From Rhizobiaceae bacterium (GTDB lineage: Bacteria > Pseudomonadota > Alphaproteobacteria > Rhizobiales > Rhizobiaceae), in the NCBI GenBank assembly GCA_905339215.1, contig CAJPFN010000010.1, forward strand, positions 1 through 45,276: a stretch of DNA of 45,276 bases. Direction: 5' to 3'. Shown piece after piece: positions 10,428-20,655 of the stretch. A program made the position numbers and the translations under genes. The notes under the pieces were generated by a model that did not search any database, had not been told where the DNA came from, and saw only the letters and a list, made by a program, of their open reading frames with translations. Numbering within the stretch: position 1 is the stretch's first letter; every line of letters begins with the position of its first letter.

Positions 10428-11042
10428 ATGGATTTCATTACGACGCGCGAACGGTTGCGGTCGATCTACAAGGCCCCGGGAACAGCCGCGGTGCGCAAGG
10501 AATTGCGCCGGCTCGACAGCCACTGCCGCAACTTCATCGGACGCAGCCCGTTCGTCCTCATCGGCTCGTCCGACGGTGAGGGCAACGCCGACGTCACGCC
10601 CAAGGGCGACCGGCCGGGTTTCGCGCTGACAATCGACGATGCCACCATCGCCATCCCAGACCGGCCGGGAAACAATCGTCTGGATACGCTGGAGAATATC
10701 CTCGTCAATCCGGCGGTGGGTCTGCTTTTCCTCATCCCCGGCATGAACGAGACGCTGCGTGTCAATGGCCACGCCCGCCTGACGTCGGATGCGGAGCTGT
10801 GCGAACGCCTGTCGGTCGACGGCAAGAAGCCGCAATGCGCGATCGTCGTATCGGTGCGCGCGGCCTATCTGCATTGCGCCAAGGCCTTTCTCCGCTCCGC
10901 CCTTTGGGAGCCGTCCACCTGGATCGACCGCGCGACGATGCCCACTCTCGGGCAGATGCTGAAGGACCAGCTCGAGCTGCCCGAGCCATCCGAAAAGACC
11001 GACGAGTGGCTGGAAACGAGCTACCGTAAGTCGATGTGGTAG
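10428..11042 (+). CDS. PPOX-class flavoprotein (pyridoxamine phosphate oxidase-like)
   Basis: This 204-residue protein has the FMN-binding split-barrel fold of the pyridoxamine 5'-phosphate oxidase superfamily. The closest recognised type is the MSMEG_1061-like FMN-dependent group: a helical N-terminus, then FVLIGSSDGEGNADVTPKGD, IAIPDRPGNNRLDTLENIL and LLFLIPGMNETLRVNG, and a C-terminal AKAFLRSALW block. The substrate is unknown, and it should not be taken as true PdxH. The ATG at 10428 follows GAAGAGGATGCTTCAGC; an in-frame ATG-less extension upstream is rich in arginine and unlike the family. It stands alone between divergent and co-directional neighbours. Confidence 0.83.
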   Translation: MDFITTRERLRSIYKAPGTAAVRKELRRLDSHCRNFIGRSPFVLIGSSDGEGNADVTPKGDRPGFALTIDDATIAIPDRPGNNRLDTLENILVNPAVGLLFLIPGMNETLRVNGHARLTSDAELCERLSVDGKKPQCAIVVSVRAAYLHCAKAFLRSALWEPSTWIDRATMPTLGQMLKDQLELPEPSEKTDEWLETSYRKSMW

Positions 11043-11064
11043 CGCTCGCCAGTAGCGGCGACAT

Positions 11065-11120
11065 ATGCGCGATGCGCATTGCTGCATTGCAGCATGATTT
11101 ATTGAATTGCATGCTGGCAA
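11065..11120. promoter_or_regulatory. Three stacked inverted repeats before the DUF1127 gene
   Basis: Three adjoining palindromes lie 47 to 102 bases before the DUF1127 start: ATGCGC-GAT-GCGCAT (11065-11079), TGCTGCA-T-TGCAGCA (11080-11094) and TTGC-N6-GCAA (11107-11120). The second is a perfect 15-base operator-like repeat. In related bacteria DUF1127 genes are activated by LysR-type regulators such as VtlR/LsrB; that this is such a site is inference. Confidence 0.5.
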
Positions 11121-11166
11121 CCGCGACCTTTGCGGAGGGAGGAGCAAACGCCGTCAGGGGATTGCC

Positions 11167-11334
11167 ATGACCGTTTCCTCGATCGTTCGCCGGGCGCGTA
11201 CGAGCCTCGCACGCCGCAGCGAATACAACCGTCTCTTTCGCGAGATCGAGGGCTTCTCGGATCGCGAGTTGCGCGAGATGGGAACCACCCGCCAGGACAT
11301 CCGGCGCGAGGCGTGGCGTGCCGTCTACGGGTGA
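11167..11334 (+). CDS. DUF1127 small basic protein
   Basis: This 55-residue arginine-rich protein carries the DUF1127 (YjiS-like) signature in its C-terminal half: FREIEGFSDRELREMG followed by TTRQDIRREAW. Family members in Agrobacterium, Brucella and Sinorhizobium influence phosphate and carbon metabolism, RNA turnover or host interaction, and are often targets of LysR-type regulators and small RNAs. The specific role here is unknown. The ATG at 11167 follows GTCAGGGGATTGCC. An in-frame ATG 60 bases upstream would read through the palindrome-containing leader and lacks family similarity. The gene is monocistronic and converges with the symporter gene. Confidence 0.85.
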   Translation: MTVSSIVRRARTSLARRSEYNRLFREIEGFSDRELREMGTTRQDIRREAWRAVYG

Positions 11335-11353
11335 AACGGCGAATACCTGACGA

Positions 11354-12238
11354 TCAGGCGGCGTTCGGGGCCGCCGGAGAACCGCCATGCTTGATCAGGT
11401 AGACGACAACGGCCGCCGTTATATAGGCGATCAGGCCGTAGATCGCGGGCGGAATCGCCATCTCCGAATTGTTGAGCAGCGTCGGGCTCAATGCAATGGC
11501 GATGACCAGCGTCGAGTTGTGGATGCCGACCTCCATGCAGATCGCGATCGCCTGCCGCCGCTCAAGCCGCATCAGGCGCGGGACGCCGTAACCGATCGCC
11601 AGGCTGATGAGGTTGAAGGCGAGCGTCGCGATGCCAATCACCGGACCCCAGGTCAAAAGCGTGTTCCATTCCTGGATCAGAGCGATGACGACGATGCCGG
11701 CGAGGAACAGCGACGACAGGATCTTGACGGGCCGGTCCAGCGTGACCGCCAGCGCCGAATACCTGTTGCGCACGATCATGCCGATCGTCACCGGGATCAG
11801 CACCAGGGCGAAAACCTGGAGCACCTTGTCAATCTGCAGCGGGATGACCTTGCCCTCGCCGTAGAAGAACAGCAGCGAGAAGTTGACGATGATCGGCAGC
11901 GTCACCAACGCCAGTACGGTGTTGATCGTGGTCAGGGTGATATTGAGCGCGACGTCGCCGCCGGCGAGGTGACTGTAGAGATTGGCCGAGGAACCGCCCG
12001 GGCTTGCCGCCAGCAGCATCATTCCGACGGCAATCGCTGCCGGCAGGGCCGAAACGTAGACGATACCGAAACAGATGACGGGAAGGATCAGCGCCTGGCA
12101 GATTAATGCAACCACAATGGGTTTTGGCCGCGAAATAACCCTGCGGAAATCCTCGACCGTCAAGGACAGTCCAAGACCCAGCATGATGACGACAAGCGCC
12201 ATCGGTAAAAGGATGCTGAACACTGCGCTCGATTGCAT
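11354..12238 (-). CDS. Bile acid:sodium symporter family protein
   Basis: This 294-residue inner-membrane transporter has about nine to ten hydrophobic segments and belongs to the BASS (SBF) superfamily. Motifs include LLAASPGGSSANLYSHLAGG, typical of the first discontinuous helix, and MEVGIHNSTLVIAIAL, typical of the second. Bacterial members move small organic acids with sodium, for example pantoate, pyruvate or sulphated compounds, so bile acids need not be the substrate. The ATG at 12238 is preceded by GAGGGGCGCTTTCGGG; a TTG six codons upstream is possible. No neighbour suggests a substrate. Confidence 0.87.
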   Translation of the reverse strand: MQSSAVFSILLPMALVVIMLGLGLSLTVEDFRRVISRPKPIVVALICQALILPVICFGIVYVSALPAAIAVGMMLLAASPGGSSANLYSHLAGGDVALNITLTTINTVLALVTLPIIVNFSLLFFYGEGKVIPLQIDKVLQVFALVLIPVTIGMIVRNRYSALAVTLDRPVKILSSLFLAGIVVIALIQEWNTLLTWGPVIGIATLAFNLISLAIGYGVPRLMRLERRQAIAICMEVGIHNSTLVIAIALSPTLLNNSEMAIPPAIYGLIAYITAAVVVYLIKHGGSPAAPNAA

Positions 12239-12356
12239 CCCGAAAGCGCCCCTCAATCGGATAGAATCTGCAAGAATAATTTAGCCGATGTGGGAGCGGT
12301 AACGAAGCGCCTTCGCAGACGCTGCCATCTGGACCAAGATGAAGGAAGAGACTGGC

Positions 12357-12941
12357 CTAACCCGTCGCGCCGTCCGCAAGTGCCCGTTCGATGATCGGCA
12401 TCAGCTGCGCGCGCACCGATTCCTCGGTCAGCGGTCCGACATGCTTGAACAGGATAGTGCCGTCCTTGCCGATGACGAAGGTCTCCGGCACGCCGTAAAC
12501 GCCCCATTCGATCGCCGCGCGGCCGGCCGGATCGACGCCGATGGCGCCGAACGGATTGCCAAGCTCGCCGAGGAAGCCGCGGGCGTCCCCGGGTTCGTCC
12601 TTGTAGTTCAGTCCGGACAGCGCGAATCGCCCGTCGGCGGCAAGTGCGAGCAGGACCGGATGTTCCTCGCGACACGGCGCGCACCAGGAAGCAAAGATGT
12701 TGAGCACCGTGACCCTGCCGGCGAAGGCGGCCGAATCGAGACCAGGCACCCCCAAACCGTCGAGGGCGTCCAGAGCGGTCTTCGGCGCCGGCTGGCCGAT
12801 CAAGGCCGACGGAACCACCGATCCGTCGCGGCCGGACAGAAGCTGAAGCAGAAACACGCCCGCCAGCAGGGCGAAGACGATGAGGGGCAGCAGGACGACC
12901 AGCCTTCGCGGCCGCCGCACAGATTCGGTGCGTTCGCTCAT
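12357..12941 (-). CDS. ccmG: Cytochrome c biogenesis thioredoxin CcmG/DsbE
   Basis: This 194-residue protein is a membrane-anchored periplasmic thioredoxin that reduces the haem-binding cysteines of apocytochrome c. It has a cytoplasmic basic N-terminus, one membrane anchor (about residues 13-33) and a thioredoxin fold with the active site ASWCAPCREEHP. The acidic GVYGVPETFVIG block with the cis-proline is typical of DsbE/CcmG. The ATG at 12941 overlaps the ccmD stop by four bases (ATGA), so coupling is clear. It is the last gene of ccmABCDG; ccmE, ccmF and ccmH homologues must lie elsewhere. Confidence 0.93.
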   Translation of the reverse strand: MSERTESVRRPRRLVVLLPLIVFALLAGVFLLQLLSGRDGSVVPSALIGQPAPKTALDALDGLGVPGLDSAAFAGRVTVLNIFASWCAPCREEHPVLLALAADGRFALSGLNYKDEPGDARGFLGELGNPFGAIGVDPAGRAAIEWGVYGVPETFVIGKDGTILFKHVGPLTEESVRAQLMPIIERALADGATG

Positions 12942-13111
12942 GCCGACGCGCCGGGCCGCTGGTCGGACCGACGGCGGACCCCCTCCGCCTCGAGTTCGGC
13001 GAGTTCCCGCCTGCGCCCCGCCTGGTCGAGGAGAATCCAGGCGACCAGCGCGCCGATGACCGCGACTGTGGCGCCGTAGGCTGCAGCGACGAAGAGGACG
13101 TGTTCGCTCAT
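12938..13111 (-). CDS. ccmD: Haem exporter protein CcmD
   Basis: This 57-residue protein has a single N-terminal membrane helix (about residues 5-27: a block containing AAAYGATVAVIGALVAW) followed by a charged cytoplasmic tail with RRRELAELEAEG. This is the CcmD pattern; CcmD releases holo-CcmE from the CcmABC complex. Assignment relies on position as much as on sequence, since CcmD is poorly conserved. Both ends overlap neighbours by four bases (ATGA), with ccmC upstream and ccmG downstream. Confidence 0.88.
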   Translation of the reverse strand: MSEHVLFVAAAYGATVAVIGALVAWILLDQAGRRRELAELEAEGVRRRSDQRPGASA

Positions 13112-13872
13112 CGCGTGCCTCCTTCGGCACGCCGCGCGGCGACACGGCGCATCGCGGCGACGCGGCGACGCCAGATCTCCGTGCGCATCGCGTTGAGATG
13201 CAGCGCGAAGAACAGGATCGTGAAGCCGAGCGCCATTGCCATCAGCGGCCACAACAGGCTCGGGTGGATTGTCGGCCCATCAAGCCGGAACACCGAGGCG
13301 GGCTGGTGCAGCGTCGCCCACCAGTCGACCGAGAACTTGATCACCGGGATGTTGAGGAAGCCGATCAGCACGATAACCGCCGCGGCACGGGCGGATCGGG
13401 CCGGATCGTCGAGCGCGCGTGTCAGCGCGATGATGCCGAGATAGAGCAGGAACAGCACGAATACCGAGGTCAGGCGGCCGTCCCACACCCACCATGTGCC
13501 CCACATCGGCTTGCCCCAGATCGAGCCGGTGAGCAGCGCGAGGGCGGTGAACGTGGCGCCGATCGGCGCGGCGGCTTTCACGGAAACGTCCGCGAGGGGA
13601 TGGCGCCAGACCAGCGTGCCGAGCGCCGAGACGGCCATCACCGAGTAGCACATCATCGACAGCCAGGCGAACGGCACGTGGATGTACATGATCCTCACCG
13701 TGATGCCCTGCTGGTAGTCCTCGGGCGCGGCAAAGGAAAGATAGAGGCCAATAGCCAGCACGACCACAGCCACGCCGTAGAGCCAAGGCAGCAGCCTGCC
13801 GGCCAACGCCACGAAACGTGTCGGATTGGCAAGGTCAGTCCACCGGGACGGCTGCAGGGTTGCGTCGCTCAT
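13108..13872 (-). CDS. ccmC: Haem handling protein CcmC
   Basis: This 254-residue inner-membrane protein has six hydrophobic segments. It transfers haem to the chaperone CcmE. The tryptophan-rich periplasmic motif WGTWWVWDGRLTS is present. The two conserved histidines are in YIHVPFAW and TIHPSLLWPL. The ATG at 13872 follows GGAAGAACCC; another ATG 12 bases upstream is possible. The C-terminus is arginine-rich. The stop overlaps the ccmD start by four bases, and the gap to ccmB upstream is 64 bases. Confidence 0.95.
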   Translation of the reverse strand: MSDATLQPSRWTDLANPTRFVALAGRLLPWLYGVAVVVLAIGLYLSFAAPEDYQQGITVRIMYIHVPFAWLSMMCYSVMAVSALGTLVWRHPLADVSVKAAAPIGATFTALALLTGSIWGKPMWGTWWVWDGRLTSVFVLFLLYLGIIALTRALDDPARSARAAAVIVLIGFLNIPVIKFSVDWWATLHQPASVFRLDGPTIHPSLLWPLMAMALGFTILFFALHLNAMRTEIWRRRVAAMRRVAARRAEGGTR

Positions 13873-13936
13873 GGGTTCTTCCATAGTCCGGCGCCTTGCC
13901 GTCCGCAATTGACGCCGATCAAACCGGCGTGAACGT

Positions 13937-14602
13937 TCAGTCGGCCGCGTAGCGCAGCGCGACCGCCGCCGCGAGCGGACCGATCACCGCCATGAACAGC
14001 GTCAAGGCGGCGAGAATGAGGAAGGGCGGCAGGAACGGGTCCGGTTCGTTGACCGCCGCATAGCTCGCCGAGACGCCGAAGATGAGCACCGGGATGGCGA
14101 TCGGCAGAACGAGCACGGAGACGAGCAGGCCGCCGCGCGGCAGCGCCACGGCGACGGCGGCGCCGGCCGCGCCGACGAAGGCTATCGCCGGCGTGCCGAC
14201 CAGCAACGTCAGCGTCGCCGCGCCGATGGCTATCGCGTTCATGTTCATCAGGAGGCCGAACACCGGCGCCGCCACGACCAGCGGCAGCAGCGCGACGAGC
14301 CAGTGGGCGACGCATTTGACGAATACCGTCGCCACCAGCATGTGCGTATCGCGGGCGACGATCATCAGGTCGAGCGAGCCGTCCTCGCGGTCGGCCTGGA
14401 ACAACCGGTCGAGGCCAAGCAGGCCAGCGAGCAGCGCGCCGATCCACAGCACGGCCGGCCCGAGCCGCGCCAGCAGATTGGTGTCGGGACCGACCGCGAA
14501 CGGGATCGCGGACACCACGGCGAGAAAGAACAGGGCCCCCGTCAGCGCTCCGCCGCCGGCGCGGACACCGAGGCGGATCTCGCGAAGCAGCAGGGCAGTC
14601 AT
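13937..14602 (-). CDS. ccmB: Haem exporter permease CcmB
   Basis: This 221-residue integral membrane protein has six hydrophobic segments and is the permease subunit of the CcmABCD complex. The N-terminal REIRLGVR and the DRLFQADREDGSLDLM loop are hallmarks of CcmB. The start overlaps the ccmA stop by one base (TGATG). It works with the ATPase CcmA to drive release of holo-CcmE from CcmC. Confidence 0.95.
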   Translation of the reverse strand: MTALLLREIRLGVRAGGGALTGALFFLAVVSAIPFAVGPDTNLLARLGPAVLWIGALLAGLLGLDRLFQADREDGSLDLMIVARDTHMLVATVFVKCVAHWLVALLPLVVAAPVFGLLMNMNAIAIGAATLTLLVGTPAIAFVGAAGAAVAVALPRGGLLVSVLVLPIAIPVLIFGVSASYAAVNEPDPFLPPFLILAALTLFMAVIGPLAAAVALRYAAD

Positions 14603-15267
14603 CAGAAGCCTCCGGCCGCTGATGCGAGGGCATCGAAGTCTTCGCGGTGGCTGCCATGCGACCGGCGGCCGCTCATCTCCAGCGTCTTTGCCCCGGAAAG
14701 GCCGAGCGGCAGATGCGTGGCGGCGACGATCATGCCGCCGGAGGCTAGGTGCTCCTCCATCAGTGCGGCGAACCGCGCTTCCGAGGCGCGGTCAAGGCCG
14801 GACGTCGGCTCGTCGAGAAGCCAGAGCGGGCGCCGGCTGACGAGCAGCCTGGCGATCGAGGCCCGCCGTTTCTGGCCGGTGGAGAGATAGCCGAATGGCA
14901 GGTGCCCGATTCCGGAAAGCCCGACCTTGTCGAGGGCCTCGACGACGGACGCCCGGTGCGATCCGTGGAAGTCGCGCCAGAAACCGAGGTTCTCGGCAAC
15001 CGTCAACGCCGGCTTCATCGCGTTCGAGTGGCCGAGATAGTGGGTCGACCCGGCGAGCGTCGGCCATTCCTCGCCGCCGCCTTCCCAGGCGATGCTTCCG
15101 CCCGCGGTCGGCAGCAGGCCGGCCAGCACGCGCAGCAGCGTCGACTTGCCGGCGCCGTTGGGTCCGGTGACGACGATGCTGCCATGCGCCACCAGCAGGA
15201 ACGAGATGCCGGTAAAGATCGGCTCGCCCCCCCGTTCGCCCGCCAGATCGACCACGGCCAGTTGCAT
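14602..15267 (-). CDS. ccmA: Haem exporter ATPase CcmA
   Basis: This 221-residue ABC ATPase powers the CcmABCD complex in cytochrome c maturation. Walker A is TGPNGAGKST, the signature is LSTGQKRRASIARLL, Walker B is LWLLDEPTSGLD, and the switch histidine is in AATHLPLG. The start is not certain: the ATG at 15267 (MQLAVVDLAGERG) aligns with the first strand and has TGGGGCG before it; an ATG four codons upstream would add MWGA. It heads the ccmABCDG operon and is divergent from acnA across a 283-base region with an iron-type operator. Confidence 0.93.
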   Translation of the reverse strand: MQLAVVDLAGERGGEPIFTGISFLLVAHGSIVVTGPNGAGKSTLLRVLAGLLPTAGGSIAWEGGGEEWPTLAGSTHYLGHSNAMKPALTVAENLGFWRDFHGSHRASVVEALDKVGLSGIGHLPFGYLSTGQKRRASIARLLVSRRPLWLLDEPTSGLDRASEARFAALMEEHLASGGMIVAATHLPLGLSGAKTLEMSGRRSHGSHREDFDALASAAGGF

Positions 15268-15332
15268 CGCGCCCCACATCGAAAGTCTAATCGCTGCCTC
15301 ATTGCAGCGCAGCATTTAAGCCAATTCACCGG

Positions 15333-15347
15333 CTAGAACTATTCTAG
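15333..15347. promoter_or_regulatory. Candidate Irr box (iron control element)
   Basis: CTAGAA-CTA-TTCTAG is a perfect inverted repeat with a 3-base spacer, resembling the TTTAGAA-N3-TTCTAAA-type iron control elements bound by Irr in Rhizobiales. It lies between ccmA (haem pathway) and acnA (Fe-S enzyme), both of which need iron and are expected Irr targets. It overlaps the predicted acnA -35 element, which fits repression at low iron. Confidence 0.6.
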
Positions 15348-15361
15348 GAATTTCTCTATAT
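15333..15361 (+). promoter_or_regulatory. Candidate acnA promoter
   Basis: CTAGAA (15333-15338), a 17-base spacer and CTATAT (15356-15361) match CTTGAC-N17-CTATAT at 4 of 6 and 6 of 6 positions. The start of transcription would be near 15368, leaving a leader of about 180 bases before the GTG at 15551. The -35 hexamer is the left arm of the Irr-like repeat. Confidence 0.5.
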
Positions 15362-15550
15362 GCCACACAACCGTGCCAGCGGTCGGCACGGGAACGAACT
15401 TGCGCCGGACCAGCGCACCCCTTCGCCAGACGGTGGTGCCGCTCGGGAGCGGAAAGCGGAAATGGCCGTACCCGCACCTTTGCGCGTGATTCGAGCATGC
15501 CACAGGAGTCCGTTCCCGCTCAGGCTGAACAGACCAGGATGGGATCGCTC

Positions 15551-18241
<2,691 letters not shown>

Positions 18242-18260
18242 AGCCCGCATCATCGATTGT

Positions 18261-18294
18261 CCCCGCCGCCCCGATCGGGCGGCGGGGCTTTGTT
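18261..18294 (+). terminator. Rho-independent terminator after acnA
   Basis: An 11-base-pair perfect GC stem (CCCCGCCGCCC and GGGCGGCGGGG) with a CGATC loop is followed by CTTTGTT. It starts 20 bases after the acnA stop. Confidence 0.85.
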
Positions 18295-18421
18295 GCGCCG
18301 AAGTCGCGGTCCTTGCCGAAGGATTCAATCTAACGTGACTTCCCCTTGATGGCCGCATCTGCCATTTTCCGGCGCAAACAATAAGGCTCCGGCCAGACCG
18401 GCGTCACCGACTGGAAAGACA

Positions 18422-19183
18422 ATGGAGAGCGGTTCTCGCACCGGGCTGGCGGCAGCAGCGCTGGCCTTTTCGATTTTTTCGGGCGCCTGCTTTGCCGGGG
18501 AAGCGAAGCCGCCGCTCGGAGTCGTCGAACTTTTCACCAGCCAGGGCTGCAGTTCCTGTCCGCCGGCGGACAGACTGTTCGGCGAGCTGGCCGCGCGCGG
18601 CGATATCGTCGCCCTCTCCTATCACGTCGACTACTGGGACTATCTTGGCTGGCATGACACGCTCGCGACCCAGGAAAATTCGGCGCGCCAGTACGACTAC
18701 ATGCACGCCTTCGACAAACGCTCCGTCTACACGCCGCAGGCCATCATCAACGGGCGGACCGATGCGAGCGCGGCCAGCAGCGGCGAGATCGAAAGGACGC
18801 TCCTGGAGCTAAAGGAGGGCGGCAAGGGACTGACCGTGCCGATCTCGGTACGCCGCGCCGGGGACAGCGTGGTGATCGAAGCCGGCGAAGGCAGTCAGGA
18901 CGCGCGGGCCGCGATCGTCCTCGTTTCCTTTGCCCCGCCAACCCCGATCGCCATCAGGAAGGGCGAGAACAAAGGCCAGAACATCACCTACTGGAATGCC
19001 GTCCTGAGGGTTCAGACCGTCGGCATGTGGCGCGGCGCCTTCGCACGTTTCGAGATGCCGGCTAGCGAGGTCGTGCGCAAGGGCGCTGGCGGGTGTGCGG
19101 TGCTTCTCCAGTCGGTCTCGGCGGACGGCCGGCCGGGCCCGATCCTCGGCGCCACGATCGTCCGCAAGCCCGGGGGCACATAA
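18422..19183 (+). CDS. DUF1223 thioredoxin-like exported protein
   Basis: This 253-residue protein has an N-terminal hydrophobic segment ending in a likely signal-peptidase site (GACFAGEAK), so it is probably periplasmic. The fold is thioredoxin-like: ELFTSQGCSSCPPADRLF carries a CxxC motif after the first strand, and KRSVYTPQAIINGR contains the cis-proline position. DUF1223 genes commonly follow acnA in rhizobia, and the same is seen here, but the function is unknown; thiol-disulphide chemistry is an inference. The ATG at 18422 lies 180 bases after acnA beyond a terminator, so it probably has its own promoter. Confidence 0.87.
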   Translation: MESGSRTGLAAAALAFSIFSGACFAGEAKPPLGVVELFTSQGCSSCPPADRLFGELAARGDIVALSYHVDYWDYLGWHDTLATQENSARQYDYMHAFDKRSVYTPQAIINGRTDASAASSGEIERTLLELKEGGKGLTVPISVRRAGDSVVIEAGEGSQDARAAIVLVSFAPPTPIAIRKGENKGQNITYWNAVLRVQTVGMWRGAFARFEMPASEVVRKGAGGCAVLLQSVSADGRPGPILGATIVRKPGGT

Positions 19184-19604
19184 GGTCCGGCGGTCACCAA
19201 ACCCGGAAAGCGTATCGCGTCCAATCCGGCCTATCAAAGCGAAACCGACGCCAGCGGGCACTGGCGCCGGTCTCTTGGCTTTGGGATCGTCGCCCTCGGT
19301 TCCTTGCAAAAACCGAGGTTGGTTCGATCCGGCGCGGACCCGTGGGCGGGGGGCTTGGGGTTACGAGCCAGTGCCGGACCGAACCGTCTCAGGCAACGAG
19401 TGGATCGTCGCCAGACTTTGGGGCGCGAGCTTGGATAAAATGAGGCGGATTTTAGGCACGGCATCACCAATTCTAACATCCGCGGGTCCTTTGTGACTCC
19501 GCCGAATCCGTCCGCGCGGGCGAGCCCGCTCGTGGACCGGGCTTGCAAAAAGCGGTGGAAACGGCCAACCTTCGTCACACAACTGTCATGGCGAGGCACG
19601 TTGC
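19184..19604. other. 421-base intergenic region without a supported gene
   Basis: No reading frame on either strand looks like a protein. Two hairpins occur close together: CGCCAG-N6-CTGGCG (19249-19266) and CCTCGGTT-N9-AACCGAGG (19294-19318), neither with a proper T-tract. The right part has AGCCCG-N9-CGGGCT near 19525-19545. It is somewhat less GC-rich around 19430-19490. An unrecognised small RNA or the 3' end of the DUF1223 transcript is possible. Confidence 0.5.
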
Positions 19605-19991
19605 ATGGAAAAACACGGGGCAGGATCGGAGGATGGGGAGGAATCCGCAATACTCATCCCGCTCCAGGCCGCAAGGTCGAGACGAGCCGAATTCCCGGTA
19701 ACGTTCGACCGGCGAGAACTCGACGCCATCCTGCGCGTCTACGGCCGGATGGTCGCCGCCAACGAATGGCGGGATTACGCGATCGATCACCTGCAGGATC
19801 GTGCGGTGTTTTCGGTTTTCCGCCGCAGCAGCGAGACGCCGCTCTATCAGATCGTCAAGGACCCAAAACTCACCCGCAAACAGGGCGCCTATTCTGTCGT
19901 CGCGGCGCAAGGCATCATCCTCAAGCGCGGGCATGAGCTCGCGCGCGTGCTGGGCGTCTTCGATAGCAAACTGAGGCTCGTCCAGGCCTGA
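19605..19991 (+). CDS. DUF2794 domain protein
   Basis: This 128-residue cytoplasmic protein matches the alphaproteobacterial DUF2794 family: FPVTFDRRELDAILRVYGRM near residue 30, then WRDYAIDHLQDRAVFSVFRR, and a C-terminal LYQIVKDPKLTRKQGAYSVV block. No catalytic motif or membrane segment is seen, and the function is unknown. The ATG at 19605 has GAGGCACGTTGC before it. The stop lies seven bases from the convergent GNAT stop. Confidence 0.87.
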   Translation: MEKHGAGSEDGEESAILIPLQAARSRRAEFPVTFDRRELDAILRVYGRMVAANEWRDYAIDHLQDRAVFSVFRRSSETPLYQIVKDPKLTRKQGAYSVVAAQGIILKRGHELARVLGVFDSKLRLVQA

Positions 19992-19998
19992 GCGGCCG

Positions 19999-20574
19999 CT
20001 ACCGCGCCGCGAAGTTCCTTTCCGGCAGGGAAGACTTGTCCGGCGGCGTGGTGTTCCCGCCGTTGATCGGCAATTGCATGATCACGGTATCCAGCCAGCG
20101 GCCGTGCTTGTACCCGGACCCTTCCAGCGTGCCGGCGTGGCGGAAGCCGAGAGCCGCGTGCAGCTTGACCGAGGCGCTTTCGGGCGAACCGTCGCCGATG
20201 ACCGCGAGGACCTGGCGGAAGCCAAGCTCCTTGCAGGCCTCCACCAGGGCGATCAGGAGACGCTTGCCCAGCCCGTGGCCCTGGAGATCCGGCGCGATGT
20301 AGACCGAATCCTCGACGATGAAACGGTAGGCAGGGCGCGGGCGAAACGGCCCGGCATAGGCGTAGCCGACGACCCGGCCCGCCGCCGTCTCCGCGACGAG
20401 ATAGGGAAAGCCGGCGTCGTTCAGTGCGGAAAAACGCGCCGCCATGTCGTCGCGCGAGGGCGGCTCGAGCTCGTAGCTCGCCGTCCCGTTGCGGACCGCG
20501 TGGGCATAGATGGCGGTGATGGCATCGAGGTCTGCGTGGCTCGCCCGGCGCAGCGAGAAGGTGGATTGGCTCAT
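19999..20574 (-). CDS. GNAT N-acetyltransferase, phosphinothricin acetyltransferase-like
   Basis: This 191-residue acetyltransferase has an RRASHADLDAITAIYAHAV N-terminus and the NGTASYE block typical of the phosphinothricin/methionine sulphoximine acetyltransferase (PAT/MddA-like) branch. The acetyl-CoA pyrophosphate loop reads DLQGHGLGKRLL, and the LHAALGFRHAGTLEGSGYKHGRW segment completes the fold. The natural substrate in such bacteria is probably an amino-acid analogue such as methionine sulphoximine; this is family knowledge, not shown here. The C-terminal tail of about 20 residues is polar and variable. It is read after the Bax-inhibitor gene on the same strand but past a terminator. 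Confidence 0.85.
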   Translation of the reverse strand: MSQSTFSLRRASHADLDAITAIYAHAVRNGTASYELEPPSRDDMAARFSALNDAGFPYLVAETAAGRVVGYAYAGPFRPRPAYRFIVEDSVYIAPDLQGHGLGKRLLIALVEACKELGFRQVLAVIGDGSPESASVKLHAALGFRHAGTLEGSGYKHGRWLDTVIMQLPINGGNTTPPDKSSLPERNFAAR

Positions 20575-20600
20575 GCGCGCTTTCTCGCCGAAGCCGTCAC

Positions 20601-20630
20601 AAAAGAAAAGGGCGGCCGCGGGGCCGCCCT
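20601..20630 (-). terminator. Terminator of the Bax inhibitor-1 family gene
   Basis: On the minus strand a perfect AGGGCGGCC/GGCCGCCCT 9-base-pair stem with a 4-base loop (20609-20630) is followed by TTTCTTTT. It begins 26 bases past the stop codon at 20656 and separates this gene from the GNAT gene downstream. Confidence 0.88.
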
Positions 20631-20655
20631 CTGCCGTCGACGCCGTTCGTACGCG

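Noticed and set aside
19234-19650. Open frame of 138 codons on the minus strand in the 421-base gap
   Set aside because: No ribosome binding site, Pro/Arg/Ser-rich composition, and it overlaps the start of the DUF2794 gene.
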